A DNA stretch of 64,000 bases from Ryuthela nishihirai (GCA_038380435.1 JAWZYU010000034.1:5686704-5750703), one strand, 5' to 3'; numbered from the stretch's first letter, positions 22,921-36,072 are shown. A program made the numbers and translations. The notes: a model not told the origin generated them from the letters alone.

Positions 22921-23516
22921 ATCTGCTAGTTCACAATATATTCACCTCACAACTACCATTTCAAAACCAAGTGAACAGCTGCATACAATAGCACATGTTT
23001 CTAATACACCAGAAACAAGAAAAAAAACTATGTAACACATTATGTTACAACCTTAGAACTTGAAGCTTAAGCAAATACTACATTTGTCAATATGACAATG
23101 GATTTTAATCTGAAATACCAATTATTGGCTTTAAGATGTTTTACAGTAAGTTGTTAAATTATTTTACAGTATTTCCATAATTTCTTCATGCAGTCATGAT
23201 ATATCTTCAAAAATACAAAACAGAATATATTGTCTTTTTTTTTTACCATTATCTGAAATAAGTGATTTTATTGATGTTTGTATTCATCAATGAGGAAGTA
23301 TTTTGTTAACTAATTGTGAACTATTTCTGAACTGAGATATTACATTTTCAACAGTGATTAAAGTGTATTTTATCTATAAGTAACTCTTTTAACACTCATA
23401 TTAAGAAAACTTTCTGTGAACTTAAATGTGTCCCATTACTGATCAATAAATGTGTCATAGGTACCTCAAAACTGTAAAATTATCATCATAGTCTCCCATT
23501 AGCTGAAGATTGAATG

Positions 23517-23590
23517 AGGCTTGGATAACCCAATAAGTTAGAGCACCCAACACGCTTTCAAGAGAATATGTGGGTTTATGTCCTGCTAAA
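23517..23590 (+). repeat. Weak tRNA-like sequence
   Basis: AGTTAGAGCACCCAACACGC followed by GTGGGTTTATGTCC has the spacing of A and B boxes. It is too degenerate to assign to one of the SINE families above. Confidence 0.3.
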
Positions 23591-23948
23591 ACTAAAGTCT
23601 TCACTTTTACTAAGGTAACAGGAAATTTATCTGCGAGTTACTATTATTGAATTTTTGTCATGATGATGCTAGATTTGTGTATAACTATAAAATCCACCCC
23701 TTTCTTGTAAACATTAGATGTGTCCTATTTCCGATTGATAGATGTACAGGGGTATCTCCCAGTCCTCGATTTTTTTTTCAAAAAGTCTTACTTTATTTGA
23801 AGACTGAATGCCAGAAAACTTCAATAAGCTGTGGTCTGAGTCCCACTACTGCCAAAATTTATTTTTTCCAGTTAATTCTTTAAGATAAATAGTAATTTAC
23901 CATGCTATATATACAAATTATATATATCATATATGCAATTAAACTTAC

Positions 23949-24031
23949 TGTAACAGCTTTCACAAGGACGCCCACTTGCTGATGGATTCTCTCCTGCTGT
24001 GGCCCCATTTAAAACACCTGGCTTGTTATTA
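23949..24031 (-). CDS. MTA: MTA1-like gene, internal exon D (linker and first CxxC of the GATA zinc finger)
   Basis: An 83-bp exon: one base completing Tyr, 27 codons, then one base. It reads NNKPGVLNGATAGENPSASG and ends RPCESCY. The linker is poorly conserved, as in other MTA proteins, while CESCY is the first zinc-binding pair of the GATA-type finger. Acceptor AG is at 24032-24033 and donor GTAAGT at 23948-23943. The next exon is 19.3 kb away, so the zinc finger coding sequence is split by a very large intron that contains a whole LTR retrotransposon. The acceptor context (TTTAAAG) is weaker than for the other exons, but the phase and protein alignment fix the boundary. Confidence 0.92.
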
Positions 24032-24419
24032 CTTTAAAAAAAAAGCAAATTATAATTATAATTAGAAAATAAATTTCAAAAACAATGTGCCATAAATTAC
24101 TAATTTTACATTACTCAAATGAATAATATTTATTAAACATTAACACAACAAAGCAATTTTTAATATATCAAAATAGTATTCTTCTCAGTTTATCTATCAC
24201 ATAAAGAAATAAGGAATTTCAATTTTAAAATAATATTAAGATGCTCCTACTAGCAGCATAGAAATTTATCATTTAGTATCTATGAGAGCAATTGCCAAAT
24301 TGTGGTATGCATAGTACTAGTAGTACATGAAGCTTCTGCCTGTGGTATATGAGTTTAGTGCCAGCATTCAATTCATACATGGATTTGCATAATATTGTAG
24401 CAAGATAAATACAATAAAA

Positions 24420-24482
24420 CAAAGTGGTTAGAGAACTTGGCATGTAACTATGGGGCATGAGATTGAATTCCTCTCATCAACA
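24420..24482 (+). repeat. Weak tRNA-like sequence
   Basis: GTGGTTAGAGAACTTGGC and GAGATTGAATTCCTC resemble A and B boxes at tRNA spacing. One copy only, possibly an old SINE. Confidence 0.3.
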
Positions 24483-25769
24483 AATCGTTTTTTCCACAAA
24501 ATTAGATCTTTCTAACTTTGGATATTTCTAATGTTCAGTAAACCGTAGGATAATGAATGAAGGAATGTATTGTTCCCTGAAGATATTAATTCTAAAGTGA
24601 TTCAAATTAAGCAAGAACATTAAATATCTATAAACATAATGGAAATAATCTAGTTAGATGGAAGTATTCTTATATGAAGTGTAATTTTTTCAGAAAGATA
24701 AAGACCTGCATTTTTGTGGGACAATCTCGATTATTGAAATATAATGGAATATGAATTTGATCATATTAGAGCTTTAGAATAAATAATTTCAGTGGCAGCA
24801 TTATTTACATGAATGATAGCAATTGTCCAGACTGTGCTTGTACTGTCAGTCAATACCTTGAGAAGCAAATAATATGTACAGATAAAATGTATGGCATGTT
24901 CTCTGGATTTGATTCTGATGGAATATTTAGAATGCCTTTTGGAAACATGCAGCCACCTTTCACCCCATTCAAGTGTGCATTCAAAGATCTTTGTATGGCC
25001 CAGTGAAGTAATTCTAATAGAATGACAGGGAGAGCCAGCCCAACAGTGCAAGCATTTCAAGTGATCACTTGGGGTGGTTAAAATTTAAGGACAGCATGCT
25101 CAAATTTGATGGGCTTGCTCTAATTTCAACTTAAAATAAAAATGTCATGAATGTGAAACGTTATGGTCTTGACATATTTTTGTGAACACAATAATTCTGA
25201 AACCATATTACTAATGATTTAACTGTCATTTTATTTCAAATGTGTGGGTAGACAAACATATAGATCAGAGCCAGAAAAATGGTTCAATAGCTTGGGGCAG
25301 AAAAAAATAAAATCAGTTATAAATGTCAAAAAATGTAAACTCGCTTAAGGTGACAAAATAAATTTTTTTGAAGGGTAGTAAAAATAACTTTGAATCTCAC
25401 TAGTAGAATGGCTGGTGCTTTATGGCATAATAGCTACAAAGGTTATAATGTATTTTCAAAAGTTCTGTCAGTTTTATGTATGCATTAGTTTGCAGTTCAG
25501 CTTTTGCATCATTGGGTGAGGTGTCTGTGTAGACAAGTTACATCTTGCTTTGTAGCATATGCCTTAATCTAGAGTATGAAAACCTCAACTTTTCAAAAAT
25601 CAAAATCTGTTTTCCTTTTAATGGCTTGGAATGAAGCATGGATTAAAAAAAAGGTTTACATGCAATTTTGCTGTACTGGTTCAAACTGGGTCATAAGCAA
25701 TTCAGAAAACCTGTAACTTTAACCAAGCATGAGTGAGAACACTGCTAATGAAGGCACAGACCACTGATT

Positions 25770-26106
25770 TTAAAATAACATCTAGATGCAATTAACAAGG
25801 TGAAGAAGCCTTACAAATGGGTACCCAAAAAATCAAATGAAAAACAAATTGTTTACTGGAGATATGTTCTTCATTGATCATAAGAAACAAGAATGATCCA
25901 TTTCTCGACCAAATCACTATGTGTGAAGAAAAATTTTTGTTCTGCGTGATAAAAATAGGTGATCAGTCACAGTGGCTCAACTACGATGAAATACCAAAAC
26001 CCGATCTTCACCCCACAGAAGGTTGTGGCCACAGTTTGGTGGGCTACACTTGATGTCATCCATTAATACTGCTGAAAATGGGTGAAACCATCATGGCATA
26101 AATGTG
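25770..26106 (+). pseudogene. Mariner transposase fragment
   Basis: Stops and frameshifts are frequent, but VKKPYKWVPK near 25800 and RNKNDPFLDQITMCEEKFLF near 25880-25940 match the mariner region just before and around the first catalytic Asp (here changed). The following PKPDLHP is also recognisable. A tail near 26040-26100 keeps MGETIMA. The fragment stops at the left end of the Tigger-type element at 26107. Not functional. Confidence 0.7.
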
Positions 26107-26861
26107 CAGGCATACCCCACTCACATGACACATTAGGTTCCAGACCACTGTCATATAGCAAATTTAGTTATATAGTGAATCATTGCCTTGTTTTCCCTTT
26201 TAGATACAAGTAATGATTTAATAACATTTTCAAATGTTATTAAATCATTACTTGTTTATGTTAATAAAATATTTACAATTAAAATACTCTCGTCACTAAA
26301 TTTTATAATTTTAATCTTAGCATCTAATACAATAGGTTTACTAGTCTTCTTTTCACTGGAAGCAATAGTACCCTTACTTTGACTTTTATCTGCCATTATT
26401 AACAACAATAAAACAATAGTTATAAACAGTTTATAATTCACAGGGAAACACCAAAACACATTGAGATGCTGCGATCAAAGATGACGCAAATAAACTTAGT
26501 CCATGAAAACTGCGCATCGGTTCATTCCAAAGCTGAGTAAATGGAAAACATCGTCCAATGAAAAGAGTCGTGCAAAGTCAAAGCGCAGAATGCTATGCAA
26601 AACACCATCTGCTTTGGGCACATGTTGGCAGCATGGCATAGTTTGCCCAAAAAAATGTAGCTTGTGACGCTGCTGTCAGTCATGTGGTGCCATTTTTACT
26701 ATGCAGTTGTCCTGTTTTACCTTTCACCCAGCTTTGGTTGATTCATGGCAGCATCATGTTGCTAAAACCACTGTATGAGCAAATGCAGCATTGTAAAAAT
26801 GGGCATTAGTCATAGCTGAAAATTGACAATGAGTGGATCATCATAAAGCAAGGTATTACTG
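26107..26861 (-). mobile_element. Internally deleted Tigger/pogo element
   Basis: The left end CAGGCATACC and right end GGTATTACTG are short imperfect inverted termini of Tigger type. The left subterminal block AGGTTCCAGACCACTGTCAT is also typical. On the minus strand near 26305-26400 a frame reads MADKSQSKGTIASSEKKTSK and then IVLDAKIKIIKFSDE, like the start of a Tigger DNA-binding domain. The catalytic domain is missing, so it is a non-autonomous remnant. No clear TA duplication was found. Confidence 0.6.
26206..26255. repeat. Perfect hairpin, 24-bp arms, 2-nt loop
   Basis: Arms 26206-26229 and 26232-26255 are exact reverse complements (ACAAGTAATGATTTAATAAC...). They lie inside the deleted Tigger element and may mark its deletion junction. 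Confidence 0.95.
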
Positions 26862-28317
26862 TGCATTAAATTTTTTAAATTACATAGCAGTTTGATTTAA
26901 AACATATTTAATACATGATTATGCTGTTTAAAAGATAAGGAGCTCCTGAGCTACTATCTCACATAAAGACTACAACATATAGTCAAGGTATAAGCTGTTA
27001 AACATTTGTAAATTCTAAATTAAGGTACTTTTCAGCATTAAAAGGTACCCAGGTAAGGATGGAACATATTACCATTGCATAGATGTCTTTTAGTTAGTCC
27101 TGCTGGATTCAGCCGGTTATGCTTTCTTGTGATATTCTTCTGTAGTCATTCTTCAAGACGTTGTCTGAAGAGCTGTCAGAGTTTCACAGATTGTTAAAGA
27201 TTATAATAATGTTGTTCTTGCTATGCAATCCATATACCAGTCCAGGTTCTTTTTGTTGAAGACATTATTTCTATGATGTTGCAGCATTGATAGAATAGTT
27301 GCACATGTATACTTTAACAGCCTTATTTTGTGACACATAGCAAACTCATAAAGCTTCTCCAGGTTTAACAGAAACATTGAACTCTGAAGCACTTCACCTT
27401 CGACATATTTAAAATGTTTAAAACACCTTTCAAACAACTTGTTCCTAAAAACTACAACGTTTTCAAATCAGGAAGTGATGAAAATACCTTCAAGCAGTTC
27501 ATTAACTCCAGATAACATAATTTTTTTTTTTTTTTCAAAATAGCAAAAATATACTTATACCTAGTTGGCAGAAATGTGTTGGTGTAACTGAAGTTATTTT
27601 GATTAATGACCTTTATTTTTCTTTAAGATATGAAATATCATCAAAGTTGTGATTAAAAAAAAACCAAGAGAATTTTTGCAACAACCTAATAGTTGTTCCA
27701 CCACACCTCTTTAAACTTGGTACGAACCATAAGTCATATATCAAACAAAAGAAAAATCATGTGAAAAGCAACATATATTGTTAATATTTTCTTTACTGAT
27801 CTTCACCTTTAAATATGTAAATGGAAGTAAAAATGGACAACTCAGGAGTGATTTAATACTAAAGAGGAAGAATTAATAACTTGGGGGAGAAAATCAGGAA
27901 TTTGGGAAGATTTATTCTTAGTGCTTAAAAACGTAATATTTTATAAAACTGCAATTTTGGGAGAATTAAATTGTTCAAATAATACTACTATTTGTTAGCT
28001 TACTGCAATAGCAAAAGAACTATGATGAATAAATACAGCAGGTGTAGTTTAGTGTAATAAAAGTTCAGAATGTCTTTTTTCACTGATATAAAGAAGCTAA
28101 ACTGGTGAAAAAATTTAGAATGGAGGATTTTTTTTTAGAGTATTTACTTTCTTGTACAAGAGGTAAAAGAAATTTCTATTGAACTTTTAGAACTATAAGT
28201 GTGGTAAAGTAACGTAATTACAAATAATATCTTCATTTCCTAGACATCAAAATGAGAAGTTTTTGGAAGTTCTGTCAAAAAACTTTAACTTAAAAGCATT
28301 TAACAGTGTCATAGAGC

Positions 28318-28506
28318 AGTGGTTACCAAAGTGGGATATGTGAGTCGCTACTTGGAGGTACAGCAAGTGACAGAAAAAATAAAATTAATTAAAGTTGAAC
28401 AAATAACTTGCATTTTCAAATTACAATAATAATATGTAATAAAATACAAAATTATAAATTTTTTCTGTCTTAGGGGTACATGATCAAAAAAGTTTGGAGA
28501 CCACTG
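28318..28506. mobile_element. hAT-type MITE
   Basis: A 189-bp noncoding element with termini CAGTGGTTACCAAAGT and TTTGGAGACCACTG, imperfect inverted repeats of hAT type. It has a perfect 8-bp target duplication TCATAGAG at 28310-28317 and 28507-28514. It would need a transposase from elsewhere. Confidence 0.93.
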
Positions 28507-28689
28507 TCATAGAGAATTAAAGATTTCGATTCAATTTCAATTACTGCACTATAAACCTCTACTACAATTTTCAATTTTCAAAATTTTCCAATGTTAGAGG
28601 ACACAATTATAGCTTTTGGAAGATTCACAATGTGCAATTCATAATAGTTCATCATTTACCATCCATTTTTTTTTTCAAAAATGGGACAA

Positions 28690-29815
28690 AAAGATATTCT
28701 CCTATTGAGTGGAATAGGAGAGAAGGCTACCAGATCAGTTTCCCTTAATCTGGTTGTTTATGACTGATTTTTATGCATTTCCGACTTGCTGAGGAGTGAT
28801 TGTGTGGACTATTGATGATCCACTAGACAAGTGTCTCCAAAATGGGGTGCCTACAACCTAGGTGATACACATGCTGATCCATGGGAGTGCGTGAAGAAAA
28901 TTTAATGATTCTAATTTATCATTTTGTTTTAGATTTTTAAATTCTAGGGAAAAAATGAAGGAAAAATAAAAAAAAACTTGTTAATATATTTCATTTTGAA
29001 GTCATTTTACCTATGCGAGACTGTTTAGTTTCCTAAAAATGTCTGCGATTTCTGTCATAAAGATGCCTTTGAATTGCTCTATCAGGAGGTGTGAAACCAA
29101 AATTTTTGGATCTTATGAAACATATTCAATCACATTGTTCCCATTAAATTATATTTTTATGTTTATTTTTATCTTATTTCAGTTGTATATTCATAAATAT
29201 ATACATATTCATACATATAGAGGGGGGGGGGGTTTGCTGATATATTGGTAAGTGATTAAAGAAGTTTGGATCTAACAAGCCATTAGATTAGATAAAAAGC
29301 CATTAGATGGTCCAGTATAGTGGTACTACTATACTAGACCATCTAATGGCTTTGAGCATAATTACAGACCCTAAACTTGCTACCCACCAATGAACAGATA
29401 GACAGGACACTTTGTATCAGCTAGTGAATAATACTGAATAGACCCATCACAAGTACTTGACCCTTACTTCCAAGAGTTATCACATATAGCAGTTTCTCTT
29501 TCAATTCTGGTTCTTGAAAAGGTCCACACCTTACGTGATGTCTGAAGTTCTTGCCAGCATTAGTAGCTTTTCCCTTTAGTGATAGGGCAAAAGATCTTTG
29601 AAATATGAGAGCTGTTTGATATTGCTGGCTCTCTAAATGAACCTAGTTTCGTTCAAAAAAACTTTTAAATTTTGTTACCATAGATACTTAGAATGTGAAG
29701 ATTTTACAAAGAGATTGTTGTCTTCATATCTTCAAACAGGAATTCTAGTGTTATAACTTGGATATTCTGATCTTGTAACAGACCAGATGGTCAAGTGAAG
29801 ATAGATACTTAACAT
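28690..29815 (+). mobile_element. LINE A, old 5' fragment interrupted by other sequence
   Basis: 28690-28830 aligns to the LINE A 5' UTR (compare about 12550-12690). 29380-29815 aligns to about 12820-13200, ending with the endonuclease start in decayed form (YNLDIL-L-QTRWS near 29750-29795). The 28830-29380 interval is unrelated AT-rich sequence with a hairpin. No RT follows. It is older than the copies at 12411 and 21246. Confidence 0.65.
29296..29353. repeat. Near-perfect hairpin, 25-bp arms
   Basis: Arms 29296-29320 and 29329-29353 are reverse complements with one mismatch; the loop is 8 nt. An extra partial copy of the arm start (AGCCATTAGAT) lies at 29278-29288. Confidence 0.93.
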
Positions 29816-30592
29816 TTTCAGTCATGAATTAATTTGTTAATCTGATAATATTTAGGGCATTATATTATTGGTATTCAGACAGGCAGGCAGATTAGATATA
29901 GAGAGATTATATTTAAAGATAATATATAGAGATTATATTTATATTATTTATAGAGAAAGATATATATATATATAAAAGAAAACTAAAATGCAAATTACAT
30001 GTTCTCGTATGGGAAACGATTTTTTTTTAAAGTATATTATTTAATGATTTCATATTAATAAAAAACAGTTTTACAGTTAATGTTCCCCTAAGGACATTTG
30101 GGGACTGAAAGCTTTAAAGATAATCTTAAATTTCTATTTTCAGGATAAGGGAACAGAAAACATATGCAGGTTTCTCTCTCATCACAAATACCAGTGATGA
30201 CCATCTTGAATATAACTGAAGTAATGTAAGATTTCCTACAGTTAAATTTGAAACAGGGATTAAAGACTCGAATGTTATGACTTGTTACACCCCAACTGAA
30301 GACTAATGAGAATAAGAAACCTTGGCATTACAGACAACTTCAGGATATTAAAATTTTCTCAAGAAAGAAGTTATTACTCTTTGGTGTATTTATTAATAGC
30401 AAATGTGCTAGGTCTGTTATTAACACCATCATATATGGGGCTGAAATTACCTTGGTCTGATCATTACCATGTTAGAAATGTCTTGTAACTGAAGCTTACA
30501 TAATGTTGTGCTAAGGTTAAAAGAATTACTTTTAAAACTGAAGCTCTGATTAAGAGAAACAAGCAAAGAGATAGGCTGTAGCATGTATGTCT

Positions 30593-30929
30593 TGGGCTGT
30601 TTTATCTCTGAAGGCAATTTTGCACACAATAGGCTAAATGGCCAGGTCCCAAGAACTCTTAAGGCTCAGAGAAGGTTGGGAGTAGGAACAGCCATGGACA
30701 GCTGTTAGCCTCCCATCAAGGTTATCCAGCATGTTTTTTAATGTGCACAGAGTATGTAAGGTCCAATCCGATGGATGATGCCGTTTTCAAGCCCATTGCT
30801 GTCATCTAATGACCAGAGGCAGGGTAGGTAGTTTTGCAGTGATAAATCTCAATGCTAACCCAGATGGGACTTGAACTTGGAAACTGCAATTATGAGCCTG
30901 GGTGCTACCGACTGAGTCACTCCCACCCT
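30593..30929 (-). repeat. SINE family A, minus strand, diverged copy
   Basis: The reverse complement of the SINE A consensus from tail (GGGCTGTTTTATCTCTGA) to head (GCTACCGACTGAGTCACTCC). Flanks share AG-ATGTATG (about 30579-30589 and 30930-30939). It is older than the 15463 copy. Confidence 0.85.
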
Positions 30930-31304
30930 AGAATGTATGACAAGAAATGGAATACTAATTGGATATATAAAGGGCCACAAATGGTACAATATGGAAGTTC
31001 ACTAATTATGTTCAAACTATTTGAGGTACTTTCAATTAAAATATTAGTTTCTTGGCTATGTACATTATTTTCCTACATATTGATTCTTGAAACAGCAAGC
31101 AGGTGTAAACTAACAAGATAAAAATTAAAGAATAAAAGCAACCATGCCATAAATTAAATTTTGTTTAAAAACAGAGGTTGTAAAAATGAATAATCATATA
31201 AAAGATGTCTGAGTATAAGGGACTCAAAGGGCAAATGATTAGAGCTAAAATAGAGGTATATCATACATTGGTTGATATGCCAGAAGAATAATGTGTTATA
31301 AATT

Positions 31305-31545
31305 TATGAGGAGCCGACCAAATACAACTTCCTCTTACAACAAGAACAATGCCACAATTCGACAAAGCTTGATCTGGAATAATTTGTTGTTAATCTGTTC
31401 TGACCAAGATTGCTGTTATTGTGTGCCCAGAATTAGACAGTAAAAAGCTGTCAGATATCAAGGAATGAAGCAGGCAGTAGAGATTCAGAAATGGATATGG
31501 CTGTCCTGGCAGCAGCAGCTAACCTCTGATGCTGACATGTCCAGG
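31305..31545 (-). mobile_element. LINE B fragment (C-terminal region)
   Basis: This aligns with 33095-33345 of the large LINE B copy (shared blocks AATACAACTTCCTC, CTG-TCTGACCA, TGTGCCCA). It lacks any longer coding frame. It covers the region after the RNase H-like part of ORF2. Confidence 0.55.
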
Positions 31546-34500
31546 TAAGCCCCTTTCAGCTTCTAAGAAAGCTTCTAGGTTAACTTTCATTACTTAGCTG
31601 AGAGAAAATTTAAACTTTTATGCTACATATATGGGAATTAAATTCAAATTGCATAAAAAAATACATTTATATGAGTAGCAAAAAAAAAAAACCAGAGGCC
31701 CTGCAAACATACAATATACTGTATGTACTGTATGTTATTCACTTATGTTACTTTACACACCTTAAGAATGTTCAGCTACAACTCATGGGGCCATCTAGTG
31801 AGTCCATGCTATAAACTGCAGGTGTAACCTCCATACTGAATATTATTTTATAGTTATTAGCAATTAAAATATATTTACATTACATAAAAAAGTCATTTAT
31901 CTTAAAAAAAATTAGCCTAACAACTCTTTATAATAAAAATGTAAAATACATTCAGAGAGACAAAAAACGTTTTTCTTGTGAAGAATATCTCATTTAATAT
32001 TTCTGGATTTACAGCAATCAATTCTTGAATCTATATGAAATAGCACACTTCTCTTCTTAATATCTGGTGGAAGCCATTGATGGATTAACATTTTGTGATA
32101 AGGATGAATATTTGTTTTCTTGCTGCCTGTTGGCATGAGACATAAACTGAGTCCACAAAATGAGACAGCCTATGCAATGATTTCTGTGGGGGAATGCAAC
32201 AGATGATAGCTGTTTAGATTGCAACTCATTTGCCATCATACTGTTTTTGAATTTCGATTCAAACTATTTAATGCTATTTTATAATGAATTCTGTTGCCTA
32301 AATACATTCAAGTAAGGAAGACACTATCAACAATAGAAAATGACATGTTTTATACACAATGTGGCACAATTCTTTTTTTTTTTGTTTTTGCACAATGTGG
32401 GAACATGTTTTCTGCACAATGTGGGAAAACTGGTTCTAATGCTCGGTGATAGTAGTGCCTTGTAACTGTTCCTGACAAAATATGACAGCTTTGTGATATT
32501 CAGAAAAATTCAATATGCCATACTATTACTTCCATATTACTACCATTGGTATAAGCTAATGTTAATAATATGGATATAGCCCATTTCCACCATATTTTAC
32601 CAACAAAATTAGCAAATATATAACAGATTCCAACCAGTAGAGTGAATGGATCACCCTGTAAAAGGATTATTCAGTGCTCAGCTTTTATAACAAACACTTC
32701 TGTTACTACTCTGTATGAGTTAACAGCTTATGATACTGGTTTTATAGGTTGTTTGGGGATTTATGGTGCATAAGCAGTTCATGCTATAATGCACCAAACG
32801 TGATAAATAAGAGGGTAAAAAACAGAACCCACAACCAAAGTTAAAAACAAATATGAAAAGATGTAAAAGCCAAACACAACAGATCTCAATAATATAAATA
32901 ACGTTAAAAAGGCATAGGATATATATACACACACAAAAAGGAGATAATTGGGCATAAAATCGTGAAAGCAGAAATAAAAATGACATTCAAGGTAAAAACA
33001 ATTAAAATATGCTTAACGGTTAAAATGGTGTCACAAAACTAGCACTTATGCTTGTCATCCACCCATAGAAAAAAGGAATGTGTGATAAAAGAATCACCTA
33101 AGTGGAGTTGAACAATACAACTTCCTCCTTGCAATTCCTGTGAAAATATTACTATCATGGTTTGACAATAGGTTTGATCTCAAAGAGCTTGTCAGCTATC
33201 TGCTCTGACCACGAACTTTGTCATTGTGCCCATAGCTCAATGGTGAAACACTATTAGAAGTCTAAGTATGGAATCAGTACTAGAGAACTGGACAGAGGCA
33301 TGGTCAACTTGGCAGCAACATTTGTCAAGTCATTGTCCTGATGCGGCCAACCATCCAACAGAATAGAATGGTCAACATGGTACATAGATGATGGAGCTGC
33401 TAATGGATCTTAAAGAGAACAGGTTGAGGCCAAGGTCTCATCAGGATCAAATCCTGTAGCGAACTACCTAAGTGGGTGTAAAACACACACCGATGACACT
33501 TAACCACTTTGTGGTCCAAGGCAGACAGTGTGTGACTCTATACTAAAAATGGAATACTGCAATGGTATCTGGTCTGCAATGATAACATCACATGTCTTGA
33601 GTGACTCCACTGATATGCTTTACTTCAAGCCATCTGTGAAGACAGGTAAGTCTGGCCCTCAGCATATGGTTGGCAAAGAGTTGTATGTATGTGCAGTTGA
33701 GTGTAAAAGCCTTCCCTGTCCTGAAAGAAAAATGGAATGGTAAACAGCAAATCATGAATTAACTGTCAATATCAAGACTGATGTTGAAGTCTCACAGGTA
33801 GCTTCAGACACACTAGCCAAAAGGGAGAATGGCAGTCGGGCAATTACAGTAAAGCATTTCACTTTGAGGACTAACAACGTAGTCCCAAGTGGGATAGCCC
33901 AGCAGGGATTACGATTTAGACACCTACTGTAGGGACAACTGCTGATGGCAAATAGAAAAAGATGGTTCATCAGTCTCAAAGACTCAGGACTATGAAGTGC
34001 AGAAGGCCTACCTAATGATGGAAAAGGTTCACCACCTTCACCATGGAATCCTGGGCAGAACTGTATACCTGGGATCAGTTTCAACATGACAAGTGCACAG
34101 TATAAGTGGAGAAAAGAACATTAGTCAGCTCCCCAAGAGGGAGGGAGGATCTTGCCGGCGATGCCTGCATGATGCCATGCCAATGATGTCTGCACCTGAG
34201 ATGATGAATGTGAAGTAAAAAAATCTACAATTTACAGTTGAAGATGGGACTGAGAAACTTGGTTTCCACTATAACTGGAATGATGGTATACTCAAGCTAG
34301 AACTCAAGGTCCAGAAGAAGATTATGCTTGTGGCAAAAGTGTACACAATCTTCCGTGGGATAAACTGAAATCCATTGGCCATCACCAAAAAACCGTCAGA
34401 ATAGTTTGCAGTTGTCGCTGAATAACCCTTCATGCTGAAAGAAAAGCAAAAGATGCTAAAATCATCAACACAGAGGGCATTGTCTCAGTTGGAGGAAGTT

Positions 34501-35202
34501 GTCTAGTAATAGAATTTAACATGACAGCAAAAAGGATAACACTCAGGATGCACTTTTATTGTACCCACTGTTGTTCCTGGGAGAAAAGGCTGTGACAGAG
34601 TGTTGACAACATGGAGACATGAAAGAATATGATAAGAACCTGGAGATGAAGATTGGTATATGACCTCTCAAGCCAAAGGCACGAAGGTCACAAAGGATGT
34701 TGATCTCAACACAGTGTCATTTTTGATGTGGAAGAATATGGACACCATGTGCTCTCATTGCAAAAATGAATTTCTGACCATTGTTTGAGGCAGATCAGGT
34801 GACCATTGCCTGCAAAAACCACACTGGCTTTTGGAAAGAAAACTGTTGGTCCCTAAATATTAAATAAGACCCACAGTTCATCAATGTGATTAGATGATAA
34901 TTAGAAGGAAGCTTGGGATCTTTTCCTGTGCTGGGAAAGACCAAAACAATAGCCTCCTGGCAGGCATTCTAAAAATGCTCCTTGTGAAAAATGCAACTGA
35001 AAGGTTGGAGCATGGCATAATAGACATTGCCTAGCATAACCACTGATGAAAGAGGAGTGCAGAGCAAGGGAGCTTTACCTCCTCCACTGTGAATGGCCTG
35101 TTGTAAAGATCAAGGCGATTCAAGTAGAAAGACAGCAGAGTGTTTGGGCCTTACTCTTCTGGGCCAGAAACTCAAGAGGAATATGATAACAAGAGATGGG
35201 GG

Positions 35203-35460
35203 TTGAGTTGTTAGGTTGTTTTACCTCTGAGCAGCACTTTTTTGCAAACAATGGGCTAAATGACCAGCTCACAAGGACCCCAAGGGTTCAGAGAAGGTTG
35301 GAGGAGGGAACCCACTGGACAGCTGTTATGAGACAGATGGTAGAGTCCTGTCAAGGCAATCCAACATGATCTTTACCTGCACAGAGTATGGCTCTTCCAT
35401 ACACGGGGCCACAGCTTAATGTCCCATCCGATGGATGCAGCCCTTCCAAATCCATAGAGA
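35203..35460 (-). repeat. SINE family A, minus strand, head-truncated
   Basis: Begins TGTTAGGTTGTTTTACCTCTGAGCAGC and runs to the middle of the body (GATGGATGCAGCCCTTCC). The tRNA head is absent, consistent with 5' truncation. It lies inside LINE B. Confidence 0.85.
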
Positions 35461-36072
35461 TGGGGGGAAAACAATTCCCCCATCTTTATGGTGTTGGCAA
35501 TTGCTTGGAAATCAGCAATTAATTGTTTGCTGAGCTCCAGAATCAACAATGAATGGGATATGTACTTCCCACCCATCTTCCAAACTATCTTAGAACTGGT
35601 TGTGCAGGTGATATAGATACAAGTGTGCTTAATACAAGATTCCTTCTTGCTCTGGCACCAGACAAAATGAGTATTCACCAGTGCATGTTTTAATGCTTCC
35701 AGGTTGAAGGAGGTCAGATATCTCTGAAACATCCCCAAAGCCTTTTTCTGAGCCTTACAAGCTACAGTGCAAATAGGATTCTACCACGGTTTTGGAAAGT
35801 GAGGAAACCATGTCAAAGTTTGAAGAACTGTCGAGGCAGCTGCATGGACAATATAGCATGTCATTTCTGCCTCTGCAACTTTGATTGGCTCCTGGCTGAC
35901 CAAGTGTTGGTCAAACTCACAGGAGTTTTAAACCACCCCAGTCAGCCTGATCACTCCCCCACCATGATATGTGTGAAGGGTAACAAAACAAGGCCACCCA
36001 TGGGAGATGGTACATACCACGGGGAGGTGATCGCTTCCATAAGGGTTGTCCTCAACTTCCCATTAAAGAGTT

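Larger units (their letters stand above)
4619..23948 (-). other. Large MTA intron (19.3 kb) between exons D and E
   Basis: 4619-6260 and 6346-7700 are plain AT-rich sequence in which I see no gene; short ORFs there lack known motifs. The rest contains short duplications (7910-8910), SINEs, a poly-G tract, an inverted repeat, a tandem repeat with a LINE, the LTR retrotransposon and a second LINE, all listed separately. 22921-23948 holds only a duplicated fragment of the 22.7-kb repeat (around 23715-23770) and a weak tRNA-like stretch. Confidence 0.75.

Noticed and set aside
28831..29260. A second hAT MITE near AGTGTCTCCAAAATGGGGTG
   Set aside because: The left end resembles a hAT terminus but no matching right end or 8-bp duplication was found.
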